This document shows positions 41,257 through 52,186 of a stretch of DNA of 59,362 nt, piece after piece. The notes under the pieces are model-generated. The model worked only from the letters and a program-made list of their open reading frames with translations, ran no database searches and had not been told where the DNA came from. Positions within the stretch are counted from its first letter, which is position 1; the number at the start of each line of letters is the position of its first letter. This DNA is from Anaerolineae bacterium (GTDB taxonomy: Bacteria; Chloroflexota; Anaerolineae; Anaerolineales; Anaerolineaceae): NCBI GenBank assembly GCA_013178095.1, contig JABLXK010000018.1, forward strand, positions 1-59,362. The letters run 5' to 3'. The position numbers and the translations under genes were made by a program.

Positions 41257-42534
41257 TTAGCCGCCGATCAGCTTGCCAATCTGGAACAGGACGGCGGAAA
41301 CCCAGTTGCCGGCTGAGAGGCCGGTGATCTCGACTGCGCCTTCCGGAATCGCATAACCGATGGAGGTCGCCATCTGGGTCAGAGATGAACCGAAGGAGGT
41401 GCAGGCATAGAGCACGACCACAAAGATGACCGTGCCGCACACGATCGAGCGGAACAGGTTGCCCTTGGACATGAACGGAACCATTGCCACAAAGTAGAAA
41501 GTGGCTGCCAGGTCGCCAAAGGGGAGCACGCGGTTGCCGGGCAGGATCAGCGCCAAACCCAACACGATCGGGATCATAATGATGCCGGCTGCCACAGTGA
41601 CCGGGTGTCCAATTAACACTGCGGAATCCAGGCCAATGTAGAATTCGCGGCCGCCGAATTTCTTTTCCATGAAGGTCTTGGCGGACTCGGCGATGGGGGT
41701 CAGGGCTTCCATGAAGAAACCGATGATCTTGGGGATCAGGATCATGGCGGTGCCGACGGTGATACCCAGGGTGAGCAGGGCGGCCGGGGTCTTCCACATG
41801 CCGCCGATCGCGCCTACCACAATACCCAGCAGAACGCCCAGGAACAGCGGTTCACCAAAGATGCCCCATTTTTCGCGGATGTTGCTCTCATCCCAGTGGA
41901 TGTCCTTGACACCGGGGATGCGATCCAAAACCCAGTTTACGCCCGCGATGATCGGAACGCTCGAAACCGCCCAACCGTGGGGGATGCTGATGCCGGGCAG
42001 GTTGTAGAATTCTTGCACGTCTTTGGCGGTGATGTCGGCGATCCATAGTTCATACACGGTGTGGATGGCGGCTGCCACCAGACCCCAAGCCAGGCTGCCG
42101 GAAGCAATGTAGCAGACCGAAGCGGTGAAAGCCTGGTTCCAGAAGTTCCAGATGTCCACGTTCAGGGTCTTGGTCAGCTTGAGGGCTAGCATAACTATAT
42201 TAGTGCCCAGGCAGACCAGGATGACCAGTGAACCAGCGGTGGTGCCCCAGGCGATGGCGCCGGCCACACCCCAACCGACATCGAAGATGTCCAGGTTGGC
42301 GCCGGTGTTTTCCACCAACGCGTTCGCTACCGGCACCATGTTGTTGATCAACAGGCTGATGACCAGGTTCAGGGAGATGAAACCGGCACCCAGGGTCAAA
42401 CCGGCGCGCAGTGCGGTGCGGAATTTTTGGCCGAAGATCAAGCCCAAAATGGTGATGACGATCGGCAGCAACAGGGATGCGCCCAGGTTGAACAGAAAGT
42501 TCTTAATGTTTAAGACAATAGTTACAAAATCCAT
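41257..42534 (-). CDS. PTS galactitol-type IIC component (SgcC-like)
   Basis: 425 residues, about eleven membrane spans, clearly homologous to the IIC of the plus-strand locus: LLLPIVITILGLIFGQKFRTALRAGLTLGAGFI, NLDIFDVGWGVAGAIAWGTTAG, NVDIWNFWNQAF and YIGLDSAVLIGHPVTVAAGIIMIP. The shared signature shows the two loci are related but not recent copies. It follows the DeoR-type regulator by 115 bases. An AAAAGGAGGTGG tract (42602-42613, minus strand) in that gap has no start codon at proper spacing; the true ribosome site is AAAGGAGC before the ATG. Confidence 0.93.
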   Translation of the reverse strand: MDFVTIVLNIKNFLFNLGASLLLPIVITILGLIFGQKFRTALRAGLTLGAGFISLNLVISLLINNMVPVANALVENTGANLDIFDVGWGVAGAIAWGTTAGSLVILVCLGTNIVMLALKLTKTLNVDIWNFWNQAFTASVCYIASGSLAWGLVAAAIHTVYELWIADITAKDVQEFYNLPGISIPHGWAVSSVPIIAGVNWVLDRIPGVKDIHWDESNIREKWGIFGEPLFLGVLLGIVVGAIGGMWKTPAALLTLGITVGTAMILIPKIIGFFMEALTPIAESAKTFMEKKFGGREFYIGLDSAVLIGHPVTVAAGIIMIPIVLGLALILPGNRVLPFGDLAATFYFVAMVPFMSKGNLFRSIVCGTVIFVVVLYACTSFGSSLTQMATSIGYAIPEGAVEITGLSAGNWVSAVLFQIGKLIGG

Positions 42535-42649
42535 TTTTACGCTCCTTTATCAATATTGTAAAAAACGTCTAAAAACTGCAATTTTTGTTAGTTTCCCGAT
42601 TCCACCTCCTTTTACTTAGTAGTAAAGACACAATGATGAAGCATCGATA

Positions 42650-43414
42650 TTATGCGAAGATTGTGTTGATGTTCTTCTCTCTGCAGCAATTCTTGAATTC
42701 TTCGGGAGCGTTGCTGTCTGTGATGAGATAATCCACGTCGGTTATGTCGCATACTTTTGCGAAACCGGTGATCCCGAATTTGGAGGAATCCGTGAGCAGG
42801 ATTACCTGATTGGCTGACTTGATCATGGCCTGTTTGATCGGCACTTCTTCGATGTTGACGTTGCTGATAGTCCCATCGGAGTGAATGGCATCCGCGCCGA
42901 TGAATGATTTATCTACTCTTAAATTTCGGATAAAATCCACCACCTGCGACCCTTGCAGGGTGAACACGTTTGCGCGCGCAATCCCGCCGGTGCAGATCAA
43001 ATTGATTTTAGGATTGGATGCCAATTTCACTGCGATGTTCAAATCATGGGTGACCACGGTCAGTCGTTCTTTGGTATGCAGCAGGCAAGCCAGGCTGTAA
43101 ATTGTGGAACCCGCATCCAGCAGAATGGTATCGCCGTTTTCCACCAGGGAAATCGCCGCGGAAGCGATTCGGTTCTTTTCCGCGATATTGCGGTTCTTTT
43201 TCACGTCGTAAGGAATTTCGACTGTGACTCCCTGCGTCGATCGGACCGCCCCGCCGCGTTTGCGGATACAGACCCCTTCTTTTTCAAGGAGCATCAGATC
43301 GCGCCGGATTGTGACGGGTGTTAAATTTAATTCGGCTGCCAGATCGGCTACCTGTATGTAACCATCTTCCCGCAGTCTGTTCAAGAGTAAGGCCTTACGT
43401 TCTTCGGCAATCAT
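42650..43414 (-). CDS. DeoR/GlpR family transcriptional regulator (SgcR-like)
   Basis: 254 residues. Helix-turn-helix LLLNRLREDGYIQVADLAAELNLTPVTIRRDLMLLEKEG (about residues 9-47) followed by CIRKRGGAVR; sensor domain with DTILLDAGSTIYSLA, LICTGGIAR, SFIGADAIHSDG and VILLTDSSKFG. First gene of the minus-strand PTS locus, read from a consensus promoter at 43465-43493. It probably represses its own operon until a sugar phosphate appears (family knowledge). Confidence 0.94.
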   Translation of the reverse strand: MIAEERKALLLNRLREDGYIQVADLAAELNLTPVTIRRDLMLLEKEGVCIRKRGGAVRSTQGVTVEIPYDVKKNRNIAEKNRIASAAISLVENGDTILLDAGSTIYSLACLLHTKERLTVVTHDLNIAVKLASNPKINLICTGGIARANVFTLQGSQVVDFIRNLRVDKSFIGADAIHSDGTISNVNIEEVPIKQAMIKSANQVILLTDSSKFGITGFAKVCDITDVDYLITDSNAPEEFKNCCREKNINTIFA

Positions 43415-43464
43415 AAAAAGTCAAAAGAGAACAAAAAAATGTACGAAAATGTCCTAATAAGAAC

Positions 43465-43493
43465 ATTATACAAATTGGCGAATGGTTTGTCAA
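43465..43493 (-). promoter_or_regulatory. consensus promoter of the sgc-like PTS locus
   Basis: TTGACA (43488-43493) and TATAAT (43465-43470) on the minus strand, 17 bases apart. The 43-base leader contains repeated GTTCT elements and GGACATTTTCGTACATTT, possible operator half-sites for the DeoR-type regulator (inference). The remaining bases of this 192-base gap (43494-43606) show no gene. Confidence 0.9.
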
Positions 43494-43606
43494 TTGTTTA
43501 GACCAGTTGCAGGTTAAATTTAAGAAAAATGTTGGACAATACGAAATAATAAATAGACCTGGAAAAATCTGACGGAAAAAAAACGGTGCGAAAGAATTAA
43601 TACGGG

Positions 43607-44161
43607 TTATTGATAATGCTCGTAAAGGGATAACACCGTATCCGCGTAACCATAACCTGTGTCAAAAGGACCGTAATGAAAAAGTGCCTGGCGGACTGAG
43701 CCTTCCTTTTTGATCAGGTTGGAAAGCATGCGGGAGCCGAAATCGACGTTGAATTCAGGTTCAGAGAGGTCTTTAATCGTGGGGCGGTTGGTAAAACATG
43801 CAATCGCACCGCAATAAAAAGAAGCAGCGATTCCATCCCGTGGCATTACCTGCATCAATCCTACAGCGCCGCTGGAAGAGATGATCTGCGGATCACCGCC
43901 GCTCTCTTGCAGCATAACAGCGGCAATCAGGTTGGGGTCGAGTTGATACCGTTCGGCATACTTCTCAATGATCATCTTCCATTGTTGAATGGATGCGGGA
44001 AACAAATCGCTCAATTTCCTGGTGTGTTCGGCAGGCGGCGCAGATGGATGAAAGTCATTTTGGCTGAAGATTGTGCCGATAAAACCGGATAAAGAAAAAA
44101 GGATCAATCCGATGAATACAATTGCAGGAAAGATCAATCCGCCGGGAGATTTCGCATGCAT
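43607..44161 (-). CDS. lytic transglycosylase (SLT domain) with N-terminal membrane anchor
   Basis: 184 residues. Hydrophobic anchor GLIFPAIVFIGLILFSLSGFIG (about 8-29), then a soluble SLT domain: KYAERYQLDPNLIAAVMLQESGGDP with catalytic Glu86, then SSSGAVGLMQVMP and YGPFDTGYGYADTVL at the end. It cleaves peptidoglycan glycan strands outside the membrane. The start at 44161 lies close to an inverted repeat AATAGCAC/GTGCTATT (44170-44177 and 44192-44199) that overlaps the end of the upstream gene. Confidence 0.9.
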   Translation of the reverse strand: MHAKSPGGLIFPAIVFIGLILFSLSGFIGTIFSQNDFHPSAPPAEHTRKLSDLFPASIQQWKMIIEKYAERYQLDPNLIAAVMLQESGGDPQIISSSGAVGLMQVMPRDGIAASFYCGAIACFTNRPTIKDLSEPEFNVDFGSRMLSNLIKKEGSVRQALFHYGPFDTGYGYADTVLSLYEHYQ

Positions 44162-44194
44162 GCTATAATAATAGCACAAAAGTTCTAAAACGTG

Positions 44195-44668
44195 CTATTG
44201 ATTTGTAAGTTCGCAAATGCGTGGATATCCGGCATCCAGAAATTGAGAGATTTTTCCAATGGTGGAACTATATCTTTCGATCGATTGGCCCACCGGATCA
44301 TCGATTTCCTGGAGGTGGCTGGACATTTCGCTGAGCAGGTAGATTTTCGCGGCATGCTCGGGGTAATTCCGCCGCAGCGTGGTCTTATGCTCCATTTCCA
44401 TGCAAAGGACTAATTGAAATTGTTTCAGCAGCCAATCCGTTACAGGTTGGGCACGATGATCATCCAGATTGAGCCCTAGCTTACGCACCGCTTCAGCGGC
44501 ATTGCTAGTGGCTGGCATGCCTGCCATCGCCCAGCAGCCGGCTGATTCAATGCGCCATTCGTCTGGATGATGTTTCTTCCTAACTAAATCCGCAAAGAGC
44601 GCCATCGCCATGGGCGACCGGCATTGATTGGCGCTGCACACGAACAGCACTGATCTTTTTACAGGCAT
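44195..44668 (-). CDS. low molecular weight protein tyrosine phosphatase family protein
   Basis: 157 residues. The phosphate loop is VCSANQCRSPMA (Cys-x5-Arg type, nucleophile Cys11) near the N-terminus, and the general acid loop is DDPVGQ. Acts on phosphotyrosine or, in arsenate-reductase relatives, arsenate; the DPVG form favours phosphatase. It is 20 bases downstream of gmd, the sort of neighbour seen in polysaccharide gene groups, where such phosphatases control export kinases. Confidence 0.9.
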   Translation of the reverse strand: MPVKRSVLFVCSANQCRSPMAMALFADLVRKKHHPDEWRIESAGCWAMAGMPATSNAAEAVRKLGLNLDDHRAQPVTDWLLKQFQLVLCMEMEHKTTLRRNYPEHAAKIYLLSEMSSHLQEIDDPVGQSIERYSSTIGKISQFLDAGYPRICELTNQ

Positions 44669-44688
44669 CTTGAATATAAAGCGGGTTG

Positions 44689-45759
44689 TTATTTACCCAT
44701 GCTGACGACTTGCTGATCCCAGCGATGCCAATCACCGAAGCGCTCTTCAACAATCTGCCGGCCTTCGCCCGGGCATTCCAGACCGAATAATTCCAAATCG
44801 GCGTCCACCATGATGCGCACCAACTCGTGGAATTTGACTTGCGGTTGCCAATCCAATTGACGGATGGCCTTGGCGGGATCCGACAACAGCAAATCCACTT
44901 CAGTGGGACGGAAATAGCGCTCGTCGATGCGCACGTAGTCTTCCCACTTCAATCCGACGTAACTAAAAGCCTCGGTTAAGAACTCGCGTACGGAATGCGT
45001 TTCTCCCGTTCCGATCACGTAATCGTCTGGTTTATCCTGCTGCAGCATTAACCACATTGCCTGCACGTATTCCGGCGCGTAACCCCAATCGCGTTTGGAA
45101 TCCAGGTTGCCCAGATAAAGGTGATTTTGTTTTTTGGCGAGGATGGCTGCCAGCGCTCTTGTGATTTTGCGGGTGACGAAAGTCTCGCCGCGCCGCGGGG
45201 ATTCGTGGTTGAACAGGATGCCATTGCAGGCGTAGATGTTGTAGGCTTCGCGATAGTTGCGCGTGATCCAGTAAGCGTATACCTTGGCGGCTGCGTAAGG
45301 GCTGCGCGGCTCGAATTGGGTATTTTCATTTTGCGGGGGATTTGCGCTGCCGAACATTTCGCTTGAGGAAGCCTGATAAAAACGGGACTCAACGCCGCTC
45401 TTGCGGATTGCTTCGAGAATACGGGTGGTTCCCAGGCCGGTTACGTCGCCGGTGTATTCAGGCATGTCGAAGCTGACTCTCACGTGGCTTTGCGCCGCTA
45501 GATGGTAAATTTCATCTGGTTTCAGGTTGTAGATCATGTGCTGCAAAGTTTCGCCGACAGCAATATCGCCGTAGTGTAAATGCAGGTTTACGCTGTTGCC
45601 GTTGTTGTGTGGGTCGTGGTAGATGTGATCGATGCGGTGGGTATTGAACGTGCTGGCCCTGCGGATGATGCCATGAACTTCATAGCCTTCGTGCAGCAGC
45701 AATTCGGCTAAATAGGATCCATCCTGGCCGGTAATACCGGTTATGAGCGCTTTTTTCAC
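44689..45759 (-). CDS. gmd: GDP-mannose 4,6-dehydratase
   Basis: 356 residues, extended SDR. NADP site [32 protein letters not shown], the catalytic SSSEMFG with Thr/Ser, and [12 protein letters not shown] (Tyr-x-x-x-Lys) are all present, as well as [21 protein letters not shown]. It converts GDP-D-mannose to GDP-4-keto-6-deoxymannose for GDP-fucose or rhamnose synthesis. The start is a GTG at 45759 with GGAGG 7 bases upstream; the longer open frame lacks family similarity. Confidence 0.97.
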   Translation of the reverse strand: MKKALITGITGQDGSYLAELLLHEGYEVHGIIRRASTFNTHRIDHIYHDPHNNGNSVNLHLHYGDIAVGETLQHMIYNLKPDEIYHLAAQSHVRVSFDMPEYTGDVTGLGTTRILEAIRKSGVESRFYQASSSEMFGSANPPQNENTQFEPRSPYAAAKVYAYWITRNYREAYNIYACNGILFNHESPRRGETFVTRKITRALAAILAKKQNHLYLGNLDSKRDWGYAPEYVQAMWLMLQQDKPDDYVIGTGETHSVREFLTEAFSYVGLKWEDYVRIDERYFRPTEVDLLLSDPAKAIRQLDWQPQVKFHELVRIMVDADLELFGLECPGEGRQIVEERFGDWHRWDQQVVSMGK

Positions 45760-45799
45760 GGAAAGTCCTCCAGAAAACTGACAAAATTTGACTGAAGCT

Positions 45800-45828
45800 A
45801 GTATAACCACGTACAAAAACCATGTCAA
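45800..45828 (-). promoter_or_regulatory. promoter of gmd
   Basis: TTGACA (45823-45828) and TATACT (45800-45805), 17 bases apart on the minus strand, about 40 bases before the GTG. The rest of the gap up to the clpC terminator (45829-46014) shows nothing recognisable. Confidence 0.88.
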
Positions 45829-46014
45829 ACCACGAATCCTCGCGAAAACGCAATTTCCTGCTGATTGATATTAAGTTAGCCCGTAGGTTTACTTCCAACG
45901 AAAAGCATGGAGTATTCCGCGCATGACTTTAAAACGCGAGACTGATTTGCCATTTGCTACCGATAATTCTCAGCCTCCTAATGTCTTAAAAATTATGCTG
46001 CAGGATTTTATAAA

Positions 46015-46045
46015 AATGAGGTTGAATGAATGATTCAACCTCATT
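46015..46045 (-). terminator. terminator of clpC
   Basis: AATGAGGTTGAAT (46015-46027) and ATTCAACCTCATT (46033-46045), a perfect 13-bp stem with a 5-base loop, followed on the minus strand by TTTTATAAAA. Confidence 0.88.
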
Positions 46046-46064
46046 CCTGAAACTTTGTTAACTT

Positions 46065-48500
<2,436 letters not shown>

Positions 48501-48612
48501 GATATTTTTTCCATTCGATTAATTTACATTTTATCATTCCGCTTATTTGGCAGGATTAGCGGCTCGTTAATGTTTCATCAAAGAATTATTAGCGCATCGG
48601 GATTACCCCAGT

Positions 48613-51600
48613 TTATTCAACATCAAATGGAAAGCGCAGGACCATGTTTGAAGCGGCGTCGCTGATCCAAAGATTCCCTTCACCATCGAAATCCATCCCG
48701 TAAGGCTGGCTGATCGTCTCGCTGGATAATGCCAATCCCTCCCAACCGGCCAGGAACTCTCCCTCCATGGAGAACACCAGTATTCGGCTGGCTTTGGGAT
48801 CTGAGATCAGGATTTGGTTCTGCGGGCTCACGGTGATGTACGGTTTATTATCGATGCCGGAGCCGTACCAGGCATCCACGTCGAACGCCCCGACCTGGGT
48901 GTAGTTCAAACCGCTTTCATCAGGCTCGAAAATTTGAACGCGCCGGTTCCAGGTATCGGCTACTACGATCTTTCCATCTTCGCTGATGGCAATGCCTACC
49001 GGTTCGTCGAATTCTCCTGCATCAAATCCGGCTCCCCCGAACTGAGTAATGAAATTCAGGTTCTGGTCAAACACCATCACGCGCTTGTTGCCGGTGTCGG
49101 TGACCAGCAAATTGCCTTGCTGGTCGATCACAATTCCGCGCGGCCCCCACATGCTTTGCGCGTCTTCGCCCTGAGCAAAGACGCCCCACATCTTAATAAA
49201 GCGGCCGTCGGCGCTCAGTTTTTGGATGCGGTGATTGAAAGTATCCGCCACAAAAATACTCCCGTCATCCGCAACCGCTACGTCCCAGGGTTGATTCATT
49301 GTCCCGCCTGGCGCCTCGGTTTCGAGGATATTGGCATAAGTTCCGTACGTGGCGATCAGTACTCCCTGCGGCGAGAATTTTTCAATGCGGTTATTGCCCG
49401 AATCCGCCACATAGATGTTTCCATCTGGTGCGACATCGATTCCGTGCGGTGCGGATAATTCTCCCGGATTGGAGCCGCTCATCCCGATGAAATAATCCGG
49501 TTGTTTGGAGACTGTTTTCTCCTCGTAGGGATCGACGTCGACTACTTGCTGCAGAGACGCGCCTGTGTTCAATTGCCACATTTTTGCGGCAATATCTTTG
49601 CGTACGTACAAGCGCATTTGCTCGCTGGGCAGCCAATTGTCCAATGTCAGGAAATTATTGGTATAAACTTGCGCATAGCGCGTGTAATCGCGATTCAGCC
49701 AAATATCAAAAAGCGCTTGTCTTTTTTCAGGTGTCGATAAGGCGCTGGCAATGCGCTGCCAGTTCAGGTTGAAATAATCCTGCATGGGCCACCATAAGCG
49801 CATGTAATTATAGGAATAAAAATTATCTCGGGTGATCGCGTCGAGCTCATCGTATTTATCTGCACCCGCAATGATCAGTTCCGCGTCTTCCAATGAGCGG
49901 GTGGGATTCTCCAGGTAGACGATCTTGTTGGGGTAATTGCGCAAGTACCACCAGTATGGATATAAGCCGTTATTATCGTAAGCAACCTTGACGTCCAATC
50001 TTCCGGTTAACCGCTTGGAAATTTCTTCGATCTGGTTGAGCACGATTTTGGGGGCATTGGATGCATGCGCATAGACCAGGAATTCGTACGGATAATCGTA
50101 ATTAATAAATGAAGCCCGATACGCGCTGCGCAATGTAATGACGGACATCAAAATAAATAAAAAGGAGCAAGCGTTGATGAATAAACGCCGGCGGTTGATC
50201 GGTTTTTCTGCCCTGAACAGAAAATATCCCGCGATTGCTGTTATGGTTGCCATGAAAAAGAAATGATTGGTATCCTGCAAGTGTTCCTGGGTTTTACTCT
50301 GGAAAGGCGCGTGCGCTCCCAACATCTGTACAGCCAGCAGGATTAACAGAAATACAAAGACCGCTGTCAGTAAAAAGATTCTGACATTTTTTCCGATTGC
50401 CTCTTCGATCTTGGACCTGCTTTCGATCAGTTTTTGCACGACCCAGCCGGCGCACAAGAGCATAGCGAAAATAATATGAACGGTCAACCAGGGCATTTTT
50501 TCGCCGGCGAAAGAATAGGCGATCAGGGAAATAATCGACCAATAGATAAAAATGGCGGGAATGGGCAGTTGGCTGGATGTTTCCTGCCCATCGACTGTTT
50601 GGGGGTAATAAGACCAAAATGACTTTCTTCTCAATCCAATAATAAAAGCCGCGATGGTTCCGCCTGCTGCGAGGAATTCATAAATCGGGATCTGGATCAA
50701 TGCGAAATAGTACAATGGCTGCGCGCCGCGCTGCACGGTTTGTTGCGATAACCAGTGACCCAGCGATCCGATCATACCGGTCACAATTCCGGTTGGATTG
50801 GTGAAGAAGGTTGTGTATAAAGTGATGTAAATTCCAAAAAAGATCAGGCTGAACTTCCACCAATCGCCCGGGCGCCAGATAAAACCGATGATGACCGACA
50901 GGCTGATGAAATAAGTGATAAAAAGATAATCGGTTAGGATTGGCAGTGCTTCAGTGTAGGCAATCGAGGAAATACCCGTAAAGGCGACCGGGAAAGGCGC
51001 TAGAAGGGGCAATACCAAAGCGCCGGTGATGATCAATAAATTAAAAGATTTCGATGAGGCTGCCAGAAATGGCCAGTTCAGTTTCTCCCGCAGTACCAAA
51101 AAGATAACAGCCGAAGCGAATAAAATGATAAAACTGGGCAGCAGCGCTTCGATCACCGGGTAAAGCAGGACTAAGGTGCTGAAGATATTGCCATTGCTGA
51201 CCTCGATCAGGGAAGGCTGCGCGAGCGTGCCGTTTGCCACGGCTGCGGCCGCATTTTTTACCACAAACACAGAAGCGCCCAATGCCAAAACGACTGCGCC
51301 GATGACGGCTATATGAGCGATAAACGTTTCTCTGCGCATCCGCGCATCCGGCCATTGAATTTTTAAAATGTCTTTGATGACCAGGACCAGCAGGAAAATC
51401 AATAGTTCTGCCGTAAAAATAAAAGCGGTTTCCTTTGCCGCGAAATTCAGGGCTAGCGTGATGACAATCCCGATCAGGTATCTGGTTTCCCGTTCTTCCA
51501 GGTAACGCAAAACGTAGTACAGGCTCATGACACTGAAGAGGGCGCAAAAGGCCTCATTGCGCGCATACCGGCCGTAAAACATCATGAAAGGTGAAATGGC

Positions 51601-51981
51601 GAAGAAAAATCCAGCTGCCAATGAGCCATATTTTCCCAGATAGCGCTTGTAGTAGGTGAGTACAAATGCGACTGTGGCGATGCTGAACAGCGCGTGGGGC
51701 AGACGTGAAGTGAAGTCGTTATCGCCGAACAGAAAGTAGGATAGCGCGATCAAATGAAATTGCAGCGGACCGTGAGTGATCGGATCATGTTTATATCCAC
51801 GCCCGGAGAACAGATCGAAGGAAGGTACCACGTGGTTGACTTCATCATGGCTCATCACCCGGGCATCCAGGTTGTACAGGCGTGTGATGATTGTTAAGAT
51901 GAGAATCAATGCAATCAATATGTGCCGGAGGGTGATTTTCTCAAGAAGCGAGCGGATGGGTTTATCCAGGTTTAGCTGCAT
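48613..51981 (-). CDS. PMT/ArnT-like membrane glycosyltransferase (TIGR03663-like) fused to NHL repeats
   Basis: 1122 residues. The first ~560 residues are a multi-pass GT-C glycosyltransferase-like part with the early acidic loop motif RVMSHDEVNHV, YGRYARNEAFCALF and many membrane spans (ALFSVMSLYYVLRYL, IFLLTAVFVFLLILLAVQML). A soluble region follows, then from about residue 830 six-bladed NHL/propeller repeats, each with a pattern like APHGIDVAPDGNIYVADSGNNRIEKFSPQG. Probable lipid-linked sugar transfer outside the membrane with the propeller as a binding module. The ATG at 51981 follows GAGGT; one upstream ATG is less likely. Confidence 0.88.
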   Translation of the reverse strand: MQLNLDKPIRSLLEKITLRHILIALILILTIITRLYNLDARVMSHDEVNHVVPSFDLFSGRGYKHDPITHGPLQFHLIALSYFLFGDNDFTSRLPHALFSIATVAFVLTYYKRYLGKYGSLAAGFFFAISPFMMFYGRYARNEAFCALFSVMSLYYVLRYLEERETRYLIGIVITLALNFAAKETAFIFTAELLIFLLVLVIKDILKIQWPDARMRRETFIAHIAVIGAVVLALGASVFVVKNAAAAVANGTLAQPSLIEVSNGNIFSTLVLLYPVIEALLPSFIILFASAVIFLVLREKLNWPFLAASSKSFNLLIITGALVLPLLAPFPVAFTGISSIAYTEALPILTDYLFITYFISLSVIIGFIWRPGDWWKFSLIFFGIYITLYTTFFTNPTGIVTGMIGSLGHWLSQQTVQRGAQPLYYFALIQIPIYEFLAAGGTIAAFIIGLRRKSFWSYYPQTVDGQETSSQLPIPAIFIYWSIISLIAYSFAGEKMPWLTVHIIFAMLLCAGWVVQKLIESRSKIEEAIGKNVRIFLLTAVFVFLLILLAVQMLGAHAPFQSKTQEHLQDTNHFFFMATITAIAGYFLFRAEKPINRRRLFINACSFLFILMSVITLRSAYRASFINYDYPYEFLVYAHASNAPKIVLNQIEEISKRLTGRLDVKVAYDNNGLYPYWWYLRNYPNKIVYLENPTRSLEDAELIIAGADKYDELDAITRDNFYSYNYMRLWWPMQDYFNLNWQRIASALSTPEKRQALFDIWLNRDYTRYAQVYTNNFLTLDNWLPSEQMRLYVRKDIAAKMWQLNTGASLQQVVDVDPYEEKTVSKQPDYFIGMSGSNPGELSAPHGIDVAPDGNIYVADSGNNRIEKFSPQGVLIATYGTYANILETEAPGGTMNQPWDVAVADDGSIFVADTFNHRIQKLSADGRFIKMWGVFAQGEDAQSMWGPRGIVIDQQGNLLVTDTGNKRVMVFDQNLNFITQFGGAGFDAGEFDEPVGIAISEDGKIVVADTWNRRVQIFEPDESGLNYTQVGAFDVDAWYGSGIDNKPYITVSPQNQILISDPKASRILVFSMEGEFLAGWEGLALSSETISQPYGMDFDGEGNLWISDAASNMVLRFPFDVE

Positions 51982-52098
51982 TTTTGTACCTCGTGGATGA
52001 TCTATTGCTGGTAAAATCAATTTTTTGCCCGGTATTTATTATAAGAGAATGGGGGCATATTAGCCATTTCAAGCCAAATTTCAATTATTGAATTTATC

Positions 52099-52127
52099 TT
52101 GACCAAACAATATAGAATTGTTACAAT
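52099..52127 (+). promoter_or_regulatory. promoter of rpoB
   Basis: TTGACC (52099-52104) and TACAAT (52122-52127), 17 bases apart, about 60 bases before the rpoB ATG. An AGGAG-type ribosome site stands 8 bases before the start. Confidence 0.85.
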
Positions 52128-52186
52128 ATACGTTTGCCAAAAGTACGGTTGATTATATTATTAAAAAAGTGGACCAGGAGACTTAA

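Noticed and set aside
44170..44199. Inverted repeat AATAGCAC/GTGCTATT as terminator or operator
   Set aside because: It overlaps the end of the phosphatase gene and lacks a clear T tract or known binding motif; kept only as a note in the transglycosylase entry.
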